Assembly (NCBI RefSeq): GCF_963669205.1
Contig: NZ_OY769915.1
Coordinates: 4,810,001-4,874,000, forward strand
Source of the DNA: an uncultured Roseibium sp.
GTDB lineage: Bacteria; Pseudomonadota; Alphaproteobacteria; Rhizobiales; Stappiaceae
DNA: 64,000 nucleotides
Direction: 5' to 3'
The notes beneath the pieces were generated by a model, which worked only from the letters and a program-made list of their open reading frames with translations, was not told the origin of the DNA and did not search any database. Positions 36,422 to 45,856 of this stretch are shown here, in pieces. Numbering within the stretch: position 1 is the first letter of the stretch; each line of letters starts with the position of its first letter. The translations under genes were made by a program, and so were the position numbers.

Positions 36422-37537
36422 CTAGAGGCTCTCCACCTTGGGCAGCCTATCCTGTTCGACCATCTCGGTTTCAATCCGGTTTTCAGTCTTTGCGTCAAAC
36501 AGGTGCACGGCCCTTGGCGGGATCGTCAACTCGATGGGATCGCCCGCGGCCGCGCCGTTGTCCCGCGCCATCGTGGCGACGAGACTTGCGGTTTCGCTCA
36601 GGTCGACATGGATGTTGACATCGGCACCGGTCTTTTCAACCAGTTTGACGGTGCCGGTTATCTCACCGTTCCGGGCCGTGAGCAGATCGGAAGGCCTGAG
36701 TCCGCAGATCACCTTCTGTCCCTGTTCGGCTTTCAACCCGGTATCGAGCGGCAGATTGATATGAGGCCCGACGAAATGCGGACTTCCGTTTTGAGCGGTG
36801 ATCTCGCCCTCAATGAAATTCATCGACGGCGATCCGATGAAGTCGGCAGTGAAGCGCGTAGCCGGCCGGTCGTATAGATCGTCCGGCGTTCCCACCTGTT
36901 CGATCTTGCCGCCCTTCATCAGCACGATTTTGTCGGCCATCGTCATCGCCTCGATCTGGTCGTGGGTGACATAGATCGTCGTTGCCTTGAGGCGCTCGTG
37001 CAGCTGACGGATCTCGACACGCATGTGCGCCCTGAGCTTGGCATCGAGATTGGAGAGCGGCTCGTCGAACAGGAACACCTTTGCATCGCGGACCATGGCC
37101 CGGCCCATTGCCACGCGTTGTCTCTGGCCGCCGGACAATTCCCTTGGATAGCGGTCGAGATATTCGGTCAGGTTCAAAACGGCCGCCGCCTCGTTGACCT
37201 TCCGCTTGATCTCGTCCTTGCCGAGCCGCTTCACTTCCAGACTGAAGGCGATATTGTCGAACACCTTCATCGTCGGATAGAGCGCATAATTCTGGAACAC
37301 CATGGCAATGTCGCGGTCACGCGGATGCACCTCGTTCATCACCTTGCCGTCGATGGTCAGGTCGCCGCCGGTTATGTTTTCCAGGCCCGCCGTCATTCTG
37401 AGGAGCGTGGTCTTGCCGCAACCGGACGCGCCGAGCAGCACCGCGAACTCTCCGTCGTGAATGGACAGCGACAGGTCACGCATGACCTCGAACGAACCAT
37501 ACGACTTGCAGATATTGTGATAGGCGACTTCTGCCAT
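36422..37537 (-). CDS. CUT1 ABC transporter ATP-binding protein (MalK/UgpC type)
   Basis: The 371-residue protein has Walker A GASGCGKTT near residue 36, signature LSGGQRQRV near 135, Walker B FLFDEPLSNLDA and switch histidine in IYVTHDQIEA, all canonical. A C-terminal TOBE-type regulatory domain follows. It would act as a homodimer driving the two permeases and binding protein of the same operon. It is the last gene of the module transcribed leftward from 44767, 14 bases after the SDR gene. Confidence 0.9.
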   Translation of the reverse strand: MAEVAYHNICKSYGSFEVMRDLSLSIHDGEFAVLLGASGCGKTTLLRMTAGLENITGGDLTIDGKVMNEVHPRDRDIAMVFQNYALYPTMKVFDNIAFSLEVKRLGKDEIKRKVNEAAAVLNLTEYLDRYPRELSGGQRQRVAMGRAMVRDAKVFLFDEPLSNLDAKLRAHMRVEIRQLHERLKATTIYVTHDQIEAMTMADKIVLMKGGKIEQVGTPDDLYDRPATRFTADFIGSPSMNFIEGEITAQNGSPHFVGPHINLPLDTGLKAEQGQKVICGLRPSDLLTARNGEITGTVKLVEKTGADVNIHVDLSETASLVATMARDNGAAAGDPIELTIPPRAVHLFDAKTENRIETEMVEQDRLPKVESL

Positions 37538-37551
37538 AAAAGCTGATTTCC

Positions 37552-38277
37552 TCAGTAGGTTTGCCGCGTCGGCGTCAGGCAGATCTCCTGAACCAGGGCC
37601 TTTTGCGGCAGCTGATAGGCATTGAGTATCAGGTCGCCGACAATGTCCGCACCGATACCTCCACCCATCTTGACCTTGTTGCTCTTGTAGTTTGCAAGCG
37701 TTTCTTCATCCAGCACACCGGAAAGCACTTCCGTTTCGATCACGCCCGGCGAGAGCACAATCACACGCACATCATACGCCGAAAGGTATTCGCGCAGGCT
37801 TTCGGAGATCGCGTGCACGAAGTATTTGGTCCCGCAATAGACCGTGTGGTCGGGATAGACCTTTCGGCCCGCAATGGAACTCATCATCACGAGCGTCCCG
37901 CGCTTGCGGTCCATCATGCCGTTCATGACCGCGTGCACGGTATTCATCACACCCTTGGTGTTGATGTCGATCATCTCGTCCCACTCTTCGGGAGGTTGAC
38001 GGCCGATATCGGCAAGGCGCGCAATGCCGGCATTGGCGAACATCATGTCCACCGGACCGAAACGGTCTTCCGCATCGCCCACCGCGGCTGCGATCGCCGC
38101 CCGGTCGCGCACATCCACCTGCCGGAGAACGGCGTTCGGCAGTCCGAGCGCTTCCATGCGATCCATCCGGCGGGCCATCAGCAGAACCGGATGTCCGGCT
38201 GCGGAAAAGGCGCGCGCTGTTGCTTCACCGATACCGGAGCTCGCCCCGGTTATTGCGACAAGAGGCTTGGTTACCAC
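37552..38277 (-). CDS. Short-chain dehydrogenase/reductase
   Basis: The 241-residue classical SDR shows the cofactor motif TGASSGIGEA, NAG at about 85, active-site Ser in MMSSIAGRKV and the catalytic YCGTK. It starts at a GTG at 38277 with GGGAGG directly upstream; the long open frame beyond that overlaps the binding-protein gene and is a shadow. Placed inside a transporter operon with an aldolase and a phosphatase, it probably oxidises a polyol to a ketose or reduces an aldehyde, but the substrate cannot be read from the sequence. Confidence 0.9.
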   Translation of the reverse strand: MVTKPLVAITGASSGIGEATARAFSAAGHPVLLMARRMDRMEALGLPNAVLRQVDVRDRAAIAAAVGDAEDRFGPVDMMFANAGIARLADIGRQPPEEWDEMIDINTKGVMNTVHAVMNGMMDRKRGTLVMMSSIAGRKVYPDHTVYCGTKYFVHAISESLREYLSAYDVRVIVLSPGVIETEVLSGVLDEETLANYKSNKVKMGGGIGADIVGDLILNAYQLPQKALVQEICLTPTRQTY

Positions 38278-38300
38278 GGGTTCCTCCCTGCCCTGACTGA

Positions 38301-38326
38301 CGGGAAGGGTGTTGCCACCCTCCCCG
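38301..38326 (-). promoter_or_regulatory. Intercistronic stem-loop after the binding-protein gene
   Basis: The 11-base arms 38301-38311 and 38316-38326 pair with a single mismatch around a TTGC loop. It lies about 20 bases after the stop codon of the substrate-binding protein and before the SDR gene, matching the position of stem-loops in the two other ABC operons of the window. Confidence 0.6.
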
Positions 38327-38347
38327 CTTCTCGTTTGTGAAGACCGG

Positions 38348-39853
38348 TTAGCCCGAGACGATCTTGTCGACGGAAACCGCAATGTCGTCCATTGCTTCCT
38401 TCGGCGAACCGTAGTCGCCGGCAAAGTACTTGCCGAGCCGGACCGGGATCGTGTCGTTGGAAAGTTCCGCCCATTGCGGCAGATCCGGTTCCGATCCCAT
38501 GTCCATCGCAATCGTGTCGCGCACAACGTTGAGATGCCGGGTGGTGCCCGGTCCGACGCGGTTGTTGGCGATGATGCGCGGATCGTCGTAGACGCTTTCG
38601 CGTGTCGGCCCTGTGCCGCCGCCCAGAGCCGTGATCAGCACCTGAGTGTCGTAACTCGTCGCCCACTGCATGAAGATCCAGGCAGCGTCCGGGTTCTTGG
38701 AGTTTTTCGAAACCGCGAGCGACGAGCCGCCCTGGTGTCCGACACCCGGGATCTCGCCGAACCCGGTCTGATCGACCGTGCGCAGCGCCCGCATCGGAGG
38801 CGGACAACGGACGGCTTCCATGAGACCGGACACCTTCGTGGCCGACGGGTCGTCGAAATAGGGGAAGAACTCGCCCCAGCTCATCATCGACGCGGCAACG
38901 CCCTGGGCAACGGATTGCCCCTGGCCATCCCAGGTCCAGCCCGTCACACCTGGAGGCATGGTCTTCCAGAGCTTGGTCCAGTAATCCATGGCTTCAAGGC
39001 CGTGTTCATCGTTGCCCGCGAACTTTCCGTCCGCGTTGAAGATCGAACCGCCATGTCCCCACAGCCACGCCGTCCAGTCGCATTCAAGACTGTAGTGCCC
39101 GGATTTCATCTGGCCCGTGGAACCGTATAGGTCCGGTCCCTTGGCGTCTGTGATCGCCTTGGCCTGCTGGTAGTACTCCTCCAGGGACGACGGTGCCTCG
39201 AAGCCCATTTCGTCCCAGATATCCTTCCGGTACATCATGATGAAGATCGGAATATCGTACGGGACGCCAACCCAGCGATCTTCATACTTCGCGATGCCGT
39301 CGACAAGCGCCGGCAGGAAGTCGTCGATATTGTAGTTCGGCATCGCGAGGTCGGGCTTGTTCTCGATCTGCTCGCGCGGATCGAAGACATCCTGACTCAC
39401 CGACGCCGCCCAGCTCTGATCGATGTAGTAGAGATCGTAGGTGCCGAGCTGCGAGGCGATGTCCAGGGTCATTTTCTGGAGCACCTGCTCAAGCGGCAGC
39501 ACTTCGATTTCAACCGTCATGCCCGACGCTTCCTCGAAATACTTCTTCAGCTGGCTGTTGATCGCGTTCGACGGCGGGGTGGACTCGGTCGCAAGCTTGA
39601 GCGTCGTTCCCTTGAACGGCCCGGACACATCCTTCACCCATTTAAGGACCTCGTCGGATGGCCGAAGGTCGTCGGCGGCATTGGCCAGTGGCATCGAACC
39701 CAGACCGAAGGGCCGGCGCATGCCCGCACCGAAGGCGGCAGCGCTCAATCCGAGCAGGCCGGCATTTCGCATGAAATCCCGCCGCCCCATGCGCCGGTGG
39801 ACGAAGGCGTCCACCAGATTGGCGCGATATTGTTTCCTGTCTGTATCTCTCAT
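38348..39853 (-). CDS. CUT1 substrate-binding protein with Tat-like signal
   Basis: This 501-residue solute-binding protein of family 1 has a twin-arginine-type N-terminus (GRRDFMRNAGLLGLSAAAFG) and cleavage probably after NAADD or earlier ANA. The mature protein follows the maltose/glycerol-3-phosphate-binding class. The start ATG at 39853 has GGGAGGAG upstream. It supplies ligand to the permeases encoded just upstream in the operon. The ligand is a sugar or polyol, unspecified. Confidence 0.9.
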   Translation of the reverse strand: MRDTDRKQYRANLVDAFVHRRMGRRDFMRNAGLLGLSAAAFGAGMRRPFGLGSMPLANAADDLRPSDEVLKWVKDVSGPFKGTTLKLATESTPPSNAINSQLKKYFEEASGMTVEIEVLPLEQVLQKMTLDIASQLGTYDLYYIDQSWAASVSQDVFDPREQIENKPDLAMPNYNIDDFLPALVDGIAKYEDRWVGVPYDIPIFIMMYRKDIWDEMGFEAPSSLEEYYQQAKAITDAKGPDLYGSTGQMKSGHYSLECDWTAWLWGHGGSIFNADGKFAGNDEHGLEAMDYWTKLWKTMPPGVTGWTWDGQGQSVAQGVAASMMSWGEFFPYFDDPSATKVSGLMEAVRCPPPMRALRTVDQTGFGEIPGVGHQGGSSLAVSKNSKNPDAAWIFMQWATSYDTQVLITALGGGTGPTRESVYDDPRIIANNRVGPGTTRHLNVVRDTIAMDMGSEPDLPQWAELSNDTIPVRLGKYFAGDYGSPKEAMDDIAVSVDKIVSG

Positions 39854-39908
39854 GACTAACTCCTCCCGTGATACTTAAAGACGGTCTCCTGAAGACTGTG
39901 TGTTGCTC

Positions 39909-40787
39909 CTATTGCTTGAGGGAACCGAGTGTCAGCCCGCGGACCAGTTGCTTCTGGACCAGCAGGATGAAAAGGAACGCCGGAGCCATCGCAGCCACTC
40001 CCAAGGCCGCCATGTTGCCCCAGGCGGTGCCTGTGGATGTGACAAAGCTCGACGACACGACCGGCACGGTTTTCAGCCCGGTCTGCGTCAGGGTCAGGAC
40101 GAAAATGAACTCCGTCCAGGAAAAGATGAAACACAGGACCGCAGTCGCCGCGATACCGCCCTTGGCCATCGGCAGGATGATACGGCGGAAGATCTTCCAG
40201 CGGCTCGCGCCGTCGACAATGGCGCTCTCGTCGATCTCTCTCGGGATGTCGTCGAAGAAGCTTTTCAGCAAAAGCACCGCCAGCGGCAGGTTCATCAGCG
40301 CGTGAATCAGGATGATCCCGGTATAGGAATCCATCAAGCCGATGTCCTTGTAGATGAAGAACATCGGGATCGCGACCGCGACCGGCGGCATCATCCTTGT
40401 CGACAGGACCCAGGCGACGAAGTGATGCCGTCCCCGGAAATCCATCCGGCTCAGCGCGTAGGCGGCAAAGGTGGATATCGCGATCGCAAGCGCGGTTGAA
40501 AACACGGCAACGACAATCGAGTCCCACAAACGCGGCGCCATGTAGAAATTGCCGCCGCCGGGCAAAACCTCCTGCTGGCGCAGGAAGCCGAAGGAAATGC
40601 CGAAGACTTCCTCGAAGTTGCGCAGCGTCGGCGTGAACGACCAGACGGTCGGCGGGACAGAAAAGATCTCCTTGGCTTGCTTGAAAGCCGTGGTTCCCCA
40701 GTAATAGAGCGGGAACACGAACAGCGCGGTGATAAACCACGCGGCGGCCATGCGCGAGTAGCGCCGATATTTGCTCTCGACAATCAC
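39909..40787 (-). CDS. CUT1 ABC transporter permease (MalG type)
   Basis: The 292-residue protein has about six helices and the cytoplasmic EAA loop DESAIVDGASRWKIFRRIILP that contacts the ATPase. It starts with a GTG at 40787 that overlaps the stop of the previous permease (GTGA) and has AAGGTG upstream. The longer frame in the same phase is a shadow. It forms the channel with the MalF-type partner. Confidence 0.9.
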   Translation of the reverse strand: MIVESKYRRYSRMAAAWFITALFVFPLYYWGTTAFKQAKEIFSVPPTVWSFTPTLRNFEEVFGISFGFLRQQEVLPGGGNFYMAPRLWDSIVVAVFSTALAIAISTFAAYALSRMDFRGRHHFVAWVLSTRMMPPVAVAIPMFFIYKDIGLMDSYTGIILIHALMNLPLAVLLLKSFFDDIPREIDESAIVDGASRWKIFRRIILPMAKGGIAATAVLCFIFSWTEFIFVLTLTQTGLKTVPVVSSSFVTSTGTAWGNMAALGVAAMAPAFLFILLVQKQLVRGLTLGSLKQ

Positions 40788-41680
40788 CAGCGCACCTTCG
40801 CGATCCAGATGAACAGGTTGGCGATCACGAGGATCAGCACGAGGCTGACTAGGCTCAGCGTCGCTCCGTATCCCCACTTGATGAAACTGAAGGTCTGCTG
40901 CCAGGCATAGAGCGACAACGTGTAGGTCGACGTTCCCGGACCGCCGGACGTCATCACGAACATGTAGTCGAATGCCCGGAACAGATCGATGCCGCGGATC
41001 AGGACGGCGACCGCGATCACCTTGGACATCATCGGCAGCGTGATCCGGCGGAATGTCTGGAACGCGGACGCGCCGTCCAGCATGGCGGCTTCATAGGGCT
41101 CCTGTGGCAGCGACCTCAGCCCGGCCAGGAAGATCAGCACCATGAACGGTGTCCATTGCCAGATATCGGCAAGCATCACGCCCGCAAGCGCCGTCGAACT
41201 CGTCGCCAGTATCGGGTCCTGACCGGTCAGGATTCCGAGTGATTCCAGCAGATAGGTGAGCACGCCGAACTCGGGATCTTCCATGAGAAGAAACATCATG
41301 CCCGTGATCGCCGGCGGAATGACCAGCGTGAGGGTGAGAAGGCCGCGCAGCAGCCCGAAACCCGGTTCGTCGGAATCGAGCAACAGCGCGATGATCATCC
41401 CCAACACGACCTGGATCGCCAGCAGCACGAAGAAATAGGTGAAAGTCACCGACAGCGCTTCCCAGAAACGCGGATCGTTGACCAGGGTGCTCCAGTTCTC
41501 CGTGCCGACGTAGACGAGTTGCCGCTTGAACGGCGCATATTCGTGGAACGAAAGCCAGATGTTGTAGAACAGCGGATAGATCGTGAAGACCACGAGCATG
41601 GCGACCAACGGCGCAAGCCACGGCACCGGGCTGTCGCCGGTTATATAGCCTTGCAATCCTCTGGTTCTTACGAACGCCAT
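40784..41680 (-). CDS. CUT1 ABC transporter permease (MalF type)
   Basis: The 298-residue protein has six predicted helices and the EAA loop YEAAMLDGASAFQTFRRI near residue 200. It follows the aldolase gene by 27 bases and overlaps the next permease by four. It forms the inner-membrane channel of the sugar/polyol importer. Confidence 0.9.
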   Translation of the reverse strand: MAFVRTRGLQGYITGDSPVPWLAPLVAMLVVFTIYPLFYNIWLSFHEYAPFKRQLVYVGTENWSTLVNDPRFWEALSVTFTYFFVLLAIQVVLGMIIALLLDSDEPGFGLLRGLLTLTLVIPPAITGMMFLLMEDPEFGVLTYLLESLGILTGQDPILATSSTALAGVMLADIWQWTPFMVLIFLAGLRSLPQEPYEAAMLDGASAFQTFRRITLPMMSKVIAVAVLIRGIDLFRAFDYMFVMTSGGPGTSTYTLSLYAWQQTFSFIKWGYGATLSLVSLVLILVIANLFIWIAKVRW

Positions 41681-41707
41681 GCAGATCCTCCCATCAATTT
41701 GGCGCTG

Positions 41708-42577
41708 TTACTTCTTCCTGGCCGACGGCTTCCGGGTGGCCGCTGCTTTTGCCGCAGGCTTTCTGGCAGCCGCCGCTTTTGCCGCGGGCTTCCTGGCCGC
41801 CGCTGTCTTTGCAGCCGGTTTCGCCGCCGCCGCGGCTTTTGCCGCAGGTTTCTTTGCCGCCGCTGTTTTCGCTGCCGGTTTTTTGGCGGCGCGGCGTTTG
41901 GGTTTCGGCGTCACTTTTCCGGCATCGTCCTGCAGGCCGTAACCGGCGAAACCGCGATGCGTGTCATCGATGGCCGCATCGCTCAACAGCACCGGACCGC
42001 CGATCGCGAGACTGAGGTAATACTGCTTTGCGATGGTCTCCAGCTCGATCGCCCGCCACATCGCCTTGGCGAGGGTCTCGCCGATCGCGATCATGCCGTG
42101 GTTGGCAAGCAGGCAGGCCGTCCTGTCGGTCATGGCGTCGATTGCGAGTTCGGAAAGGTCTTCAGAACCGAACGTTGCGTAACCCGCGCACCGGACGTTG
42201 TTTCCACCGAACGCGGCGATCATGTAGTGGCAGGAGGGGATCTCCTTGCGGGCGATTGCCAGCGTCGTGCAATAGGTCGGGTGCGCATGAACGACCGCGC
42301 CCGCATCGGGACGGCCGCGCAACAGCTTCTGGTGAAAACGCCACTCGGTCGACGGTTTCAGCGGCCCTTCATAGCGGCCGCTCGTGTCTTCAAGGCCGAC
42401 CGACGCGATCATGTCGGGCGTCATCTGGTCATAGGGTGTCGCCGACGGAGAAATCAGCATCCGGTCTTCGTACCGGACCGAGATGTTCCCGGAGGTTCCC
42501 TGGTTGATACCGCTGGAATTCATTTCCCGGCAACGGGCAATGATGTCCTCGCGCAGTGCCAGTTCGGCTTTCTTCAT
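41708..42577 (-). CDS. Class II aldolase with a histone-like Lys/Ala/Pro repeat tail
   Basis: Residues 1-220 form a fuculose-phosphate-aldolase-type domain: GTSGNISVR, the catalytic-type Glu78 in STEWRFH, zinc ligands His98 and His100 in HAHPT, and His160 in ANHG. Residues about 231-289 are six near-perfect 10-residue repeats of the type AKKPAAKAAA, resembling the tails of histone H1-like bacterial proteins such as AlgP. Known family members end near residue 215 without such a tail. The gene overlaps the HAD gene upstream by four bases (ATGA) and has AGGAG before it. It likely cleaves a ketose or polyol phosphate to DHAP or a 2-carbon fragment. Confidence 0.88.
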   Translation of the reverse strand: MKKAELALREDIIARCREMNSSGINQGTSGNISVRYEDRMLISPSATPYDQMTPDMIASVGLEDTSGRYEGPLKPSTEWRFHQKLLRGRPDAGAVVHAHPTYCTTLAIARKEIPSCHYMIAAFGGNNVRCAGYATFGSEDLSELAIDAMTDRTACLLANHGMIAIGETLAKAMWRAIELETIAKQYYLSLAIGGPVLLSDAAIDDTHRGFAGYGLQDDAGKVTPKPKRRAAKKPAAKTAAAKKPAAKAAAAAKPAAKTAAARKPAAKAAAARKPAAKAAATRKPSARKK

Positions 42578-43395
42578 GCGCTCATTCTCCTGTCTGAAAC
42601 GTTTCTTGCCGCGATCAGGGCGTTCGCGAGCTCTGCAAATCCTTCGCCACCCCGCCCGGTCGTGATCCAGCCGGGTTCCGCGTCGATCCGGCCCTTGAAG
42701 TCCAGGACGTTCGCCACGCCGCAGGCATTCGGAAAGAAGCCGAACATCGGCGCGTCGTTGGGGCTGTCGCCGCAAAAGACAATCCTGTCCTTCTGCGTGT
42801 CCAGGTCCAAATTCAGAACATCGTGCGCAAACCTGCGCGTCATGGTCAGCTTGTCGTAGCTGCCGTACCATCCGTTCACGTGGATCGAGGACACTTTTGC
42901 CACCGCGCCCTCTTCTTCGAAAATCGCCTTGATGCGATCAACGTCCTCGCGCTCAAGCGCAGGCACGTCTTCACAAAAGTCGATGGCAAGGTCCGCCTCG
43001 CGAAACGCCTGATCCGCCGAGACCGCGGCCCCGGGCACTTCCCTCAGAATTCGCGCCGCAATCTGCTCGTAGCGCAGTTTGTTGTTGCGCCTGACGACGT
43101 CGCTTGCCGCAAAGACCCGCCGCATCTGGCGCGCCGCGCCGTCATAGGCGTAGTAGAAAGCGCCGTTCTCACCGACAACGCCGTCAACGGGCCAGAAGCG
43201 GGCGATCATGTCGCACCATCCGGCTGGCCGGCCCGTGATCGCCGCGACCTTGAAGCCTGCGTGCCTGAGCTTCTCCAGCGCGGAATACGCACTTGCCGGA
43301 AGACGCCCGTCGCTCGTCAGCGTGTCGTCGATATCGGCCATCACCGTATGGATCGACGCCGCGGTATCCCGGGGCATGGAGGCGATCGGCTGCAT
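42574..43395 (-). CDS. HAD-superfamily phosphatase (type IIB)
   Basis: The 273-residue protein has HAD motif I ADIDDTLTSDG, motif II AITGRPAG and motif IV CGDSPNDAPMF, with a large cap domain between, as in Cof-type, sucrose-phosphate and mannosylglycerate-phosphate phosphatases. All catalytic Asp residues are present. The ATG at 43395 follows GGAGGT and lies 4 bases after the G1P-dehydrogenase-like gene; the longer frame is a shadow. The phosphatase may act on the product of that dehydrogenase. Confidence 0.88.
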   Translation of the reverse strand: MQPIASMPRDTAASIHTVMADIDDTLTSDGRLPASAYSALEKLRHAGFKVAAITGRPAGWCDMIARFWPVDGVVGENGAFYYAYDGAARQMRRVFAASDVVRRNNKLRYEQIAARILREVPGAAVSADQAFREADLAIDFCEDVPALEREDVDRIKAIFEEEGAVAKVSSIHVNGWYGSYDKLTMTRRFAHDVLNLDLDTQKDRIVFCGDSPNDAPMFGFFPNACGVANVLDFKGRIDAEPGWITTGRGGEGFAELANALIAARNVSDRRMSA

Positions 43396-43399
43396 CGTC

Positions 43400-44767
43400 T
43401 CAGACCTCCCTCGACGCAAAGTCGTCAAGAAGGCCTGCGTCGCAGGCCAGATCGGCGAAAGAGAAGCGGTTTCGCATCTCGTGCGCATGACGGACGGCTT
43501 CGCGGTAGAAACCGGACGGCAGACCGAGATCCCGTCCGCTCGTCGCACCACCGACCTCGTTGAGCTTCGCTGTCATGTTGTCGACCGGATCGACCAGCTT
43601 GCGGCACTCGGCGCGCAGCTGCGGCCAGATCTCCTGCAGACGTTCGTTGAGCTGCGCCGCGCCGCTTTCATCCAGCGCTTTCTTCCGGTATTCCACTTCG
43701 CACTCCGCGGCGATTTCGGGGCCCATCCGGCGCGCCATGTCCTCGCCGTCCACAGGGGTCGGGCGGATTGCCGGTGGCCGTTCCTGGTCCAGGAACCAGT
43801 TCTGGATACGGCCCATGGTCAGCGTCGCGACCCCGACCTGTTCGCCATGCAGCGTTCCGGCGTGCCGGTCGCCTGCAAAGCAGTCGATATAATGGGAAAT
43901 CTGGTGCTCGCCCATGGAGCCATGGTTGGAGACCTTGGTAAAGGCAACGCCCAGACCGGACAGCACCAGCGCTCTCACGAGATAACCGACAGCCGTGACA
44001 TCGCCCTGCTTCAGGCCGGACGCGTGGGTCTCCAGCATGCCTGCGTCCGGCTCGCCGATCAGATAGGGCTCCACCCAGAACCGGCTTCCGAGCAACTTGT
44101 GCGACATCCACCAGTCGATCCGTGCAACGCTGTTGCAAAGACAATCGCCGAAGCCTGCAGCCGCCATCCGGCTCGGCGCCGCCGCAATCACGCCCAGATC
44201 CAGAAACACCCCCTTGGGCGCATGCGCCGGCAAGGAGATTTTCAGTCCGCTCGGCAATCCCATCGATGCCGTCGTCGACGCATAGCCGTCCATCGAAGCA
44301 GCCGTGCCGAAGACACAATAGGGACGGCCGTCCTTGGCTGTAACGTATTTGGTCAGGTCATTCACCGTGCCGGATCCCACCGCAATCACGGACGAAAAAT
44401 CCTGGAGCCGCGCCGCCAGTTCATCGGCAGCATGAACGGTGGCATGCGGTTTGTCTTCAAGCAGGACTTCTCCGACTGTTATGCCCGCGCTTTTCAGGGT
44501 ATGCGCAATCCTTGAACCAGCGGCATCCCAAGTATTGGCATCGGCGACCATCGCGGTTGAATCGCCGATGCCCACGGAGCGCACGAGGTCTGCCTCGGCT
44601 CCGTCAATCGATTCGGAAATCAGGATCTTGTCGACCGGAGCCCTCGGTCCGGTCTCACCGGTTTCCGGGTTCACCCAGCGGCCGAGATACACGTCCTCAA
44701 TATGCTCCATCCAACCGTTTTCCGGCCGCTCTGGTAAAGAGGGAGTCTGTTGACTTATTGAGGGCAT
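43400..44767 (-). CDS. sn-glycerol-1-phosphate dehydrogenase-like enzyme (AraM/EgsA type)
   Basis: This 455-residue member of the iron-containing alcohol dehydrogenase / dehydroquinate-synthase-like fold has NAD-binding AVGSGTVNDLTKYV and TAASMDGYAS. Metal ligands are probably Asp in GFGDCLCN, His in HQISHYID and His in TLHGEQVG. AraM/EgsA in Bacillus makes sn-glycerol-1-phosphate from DHAP. Here the protein heads a catabolic transport operon, so it might instead oxidise a polyol phosphate. A C-terminal extension makes it longer than AraM. The start has AAAGG upstream. The divergent gene encodes a SorC-type regulator. Confidence 0.85.
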   Translation of the reverse strand: MPSISQQTPSLPERPENGWMEHIEDVYLGRWVNPETGETGPRAPVDKILISESIDGAEADLVRSVGIGDSTAMVADANTWDAAGSRIAHTLKSAGITVGEVLLEDKPHATVHAADELAARLQDFSSVIAVGSGTVNDLTKYVTAKDGRPYCVFGTAASMDGYASTTASMGLPSGLKISLPAHAPKGVFLDLGVIAAAPSRMAAAGFGDCLCNSVARIDWWMSHKLLGSRFWVEPYLIGEPDAGMLETHASGLKQGDVTAVGYLVRALVLSGLGVAFTKVSNHGSMGEHQISHYIDCFAGDRHAGTLHGEQVGVATLTMGRIQNWFLDQERPPAIRPTPVDGEDMARRMGPEIAAECEVEYRKKALDESGAAQLNERLQEIWPQLRAECRKLVDPVDNMTAKLNEVGGATSGRDLGLPSGFYREAVRHAHEMRNRFSFADLACDAGLLDDFASREV

Positions 44768-44789
44768 GCAAAACCTTTCAACTCACGAA

Positions 44790-44821
44790 TGACAAATGAC
44801 AGCATCTATTGACATTTGTCA
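44790..44821. promoter_or_regulatory. Inverted repeat between divergent operons, probable SorC-type operator
   Basis: Arms TGACAAATG (44790-44798) and CATTTGTCA (44813-44821) are perfectly complementary with a 14-base spacer. It is placed between the dehydrogenase-led operon (minus) and the regulator gene (plus), where one site could control both. Confidence 0.7.
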
Positions 44822-44866
44822 AATCGAATTTCAAACTTCACGGATCGCAAAGGCGAAAGCGAAACA

Positions 44867-45856
44867 ATGTCAGACAGGAAAAGCGACGGTTCAGGCGAGG
44901 AAAATGTCAGGTTTGTCGAGGACACGACCGCCTGGGCGACCTGGCTTTACTATGCGGAGTCGCGCACCCAGGCGGAGGTTGCCAAGGCCTTGGGCGTGTC
45001 GCGTGCATCGGTTGCCAACTACCTCGCGGATGCGCGCCGGCGCGGACTTGTCACCATCAGTCTGGCACCCGGCCTCCTGGAACAGGCCGAGCTGAGCAAA
45101 CGGCTAGCGGCCCTCTTCAACCTGAAGGGCGCCTTCATCGCCCCCGAGATCAGCGAAGAAGACGGCGATCCGACCCAGCTTCGAAAGCGTCTTGGCATAG
45201 CCGGAGCCCAGATCCTCCTGTCGCGCCTGCGCAAGGACATGACGCTTGGCGTCGCGTGGGGCCGGACGATGCTGGAGCTGGCAAACGCCTTGCCGGAGCG
45301 AAACCAGGAAAGCCTGCGTGTGGTCCAGGTCTCGGGCAGTTCGCTCGGAGATGATGTCACGTCACCGGAAGCCTGTACGCTCTTCATCGCGAACCGTCTC
45401 GGCGCGAAGTGCCATAACTTCCATGCGCCAGCAGTCGTCACCACAACGGACCTTCGCACCGCGCTTTTGCGCGAGCCCTCCTTGAAACGTCATTTCGAGC
45501 GGGTTCACAGCTGCACCACGGTGGTCTTCGGCGTCGGTGAACTCAATGACGAAACCAGGTGGGCGGATGGCAACAACCTGATCCAGCCCTCCGCCGAGGA
45601 CTACATGAAGGCCGGCGCTGCCGGTATCGTGATCGGCCGGTTCATCGACGCGCAGGGAGATGCACTGGACGGGCCGCTGTCCGGGCGGCAGATCGGAATG
45701 GAACTCCTGGACCTGAAAGCCGTTCCCGAGCGCATTTGCGTTGCCGGCGGAACTGAAAAACTGCAGGCGCTGAAAGCCTGCCTGACCGGCGGTTACGTCA
45801 CCGATCTGGTTACGGACAGGTCGACGGCTGAAGCGTTGCTGAGGGAGGATACATGA
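44867..45856 (+). CDS. SorC/DeoR-type sugar-responsive regulator
   Basis: The 329-residue protein has an N-terminal helix-turn-helix (TQAEVAKALGVSRASVANYL) and a large sugar-phosphate-binding domain with GVAWGRTMLELANAL and PERICVAGGTEKLQALKACL, typical of the SorC/EryD/DeoR group. The ATG at 44867 is preferred; the TTG at 44816 would place the start inside the operator. It overlaps the kinase gene by four bases and is divergent from the transport and aldolase operon, so it probably senses the phosphorylated product of that kinase. Confidence 0.9.
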   Translation: MSDRKSDGSGEENVRFVEDTTAWATWLYYAESRTQAEVAKALGVSRASVANYLADARRRGLVTISLAPGLLEQAELSKRLAALFNLKGAFIAPEISEEDGDPTQLRKRLGIAGAQILLSRLRKDMTLGVAWGRTMLELANALPERNQESLRVVQVSGSSLGDDVTSPEACTLFIANRLGAKCHNFHAPAVVTTTDLRTALLREPSLKRHFERVHSCTTVVFGVGELNDETRWADGNNLIQPSAEDYMKAGAAGIVIGRFIDAQGDALDGPLSGRQIGMELLDLKAVPERICVAGGTEKLQALKACLTGGYVTDLVTDRSTAEALLREDT

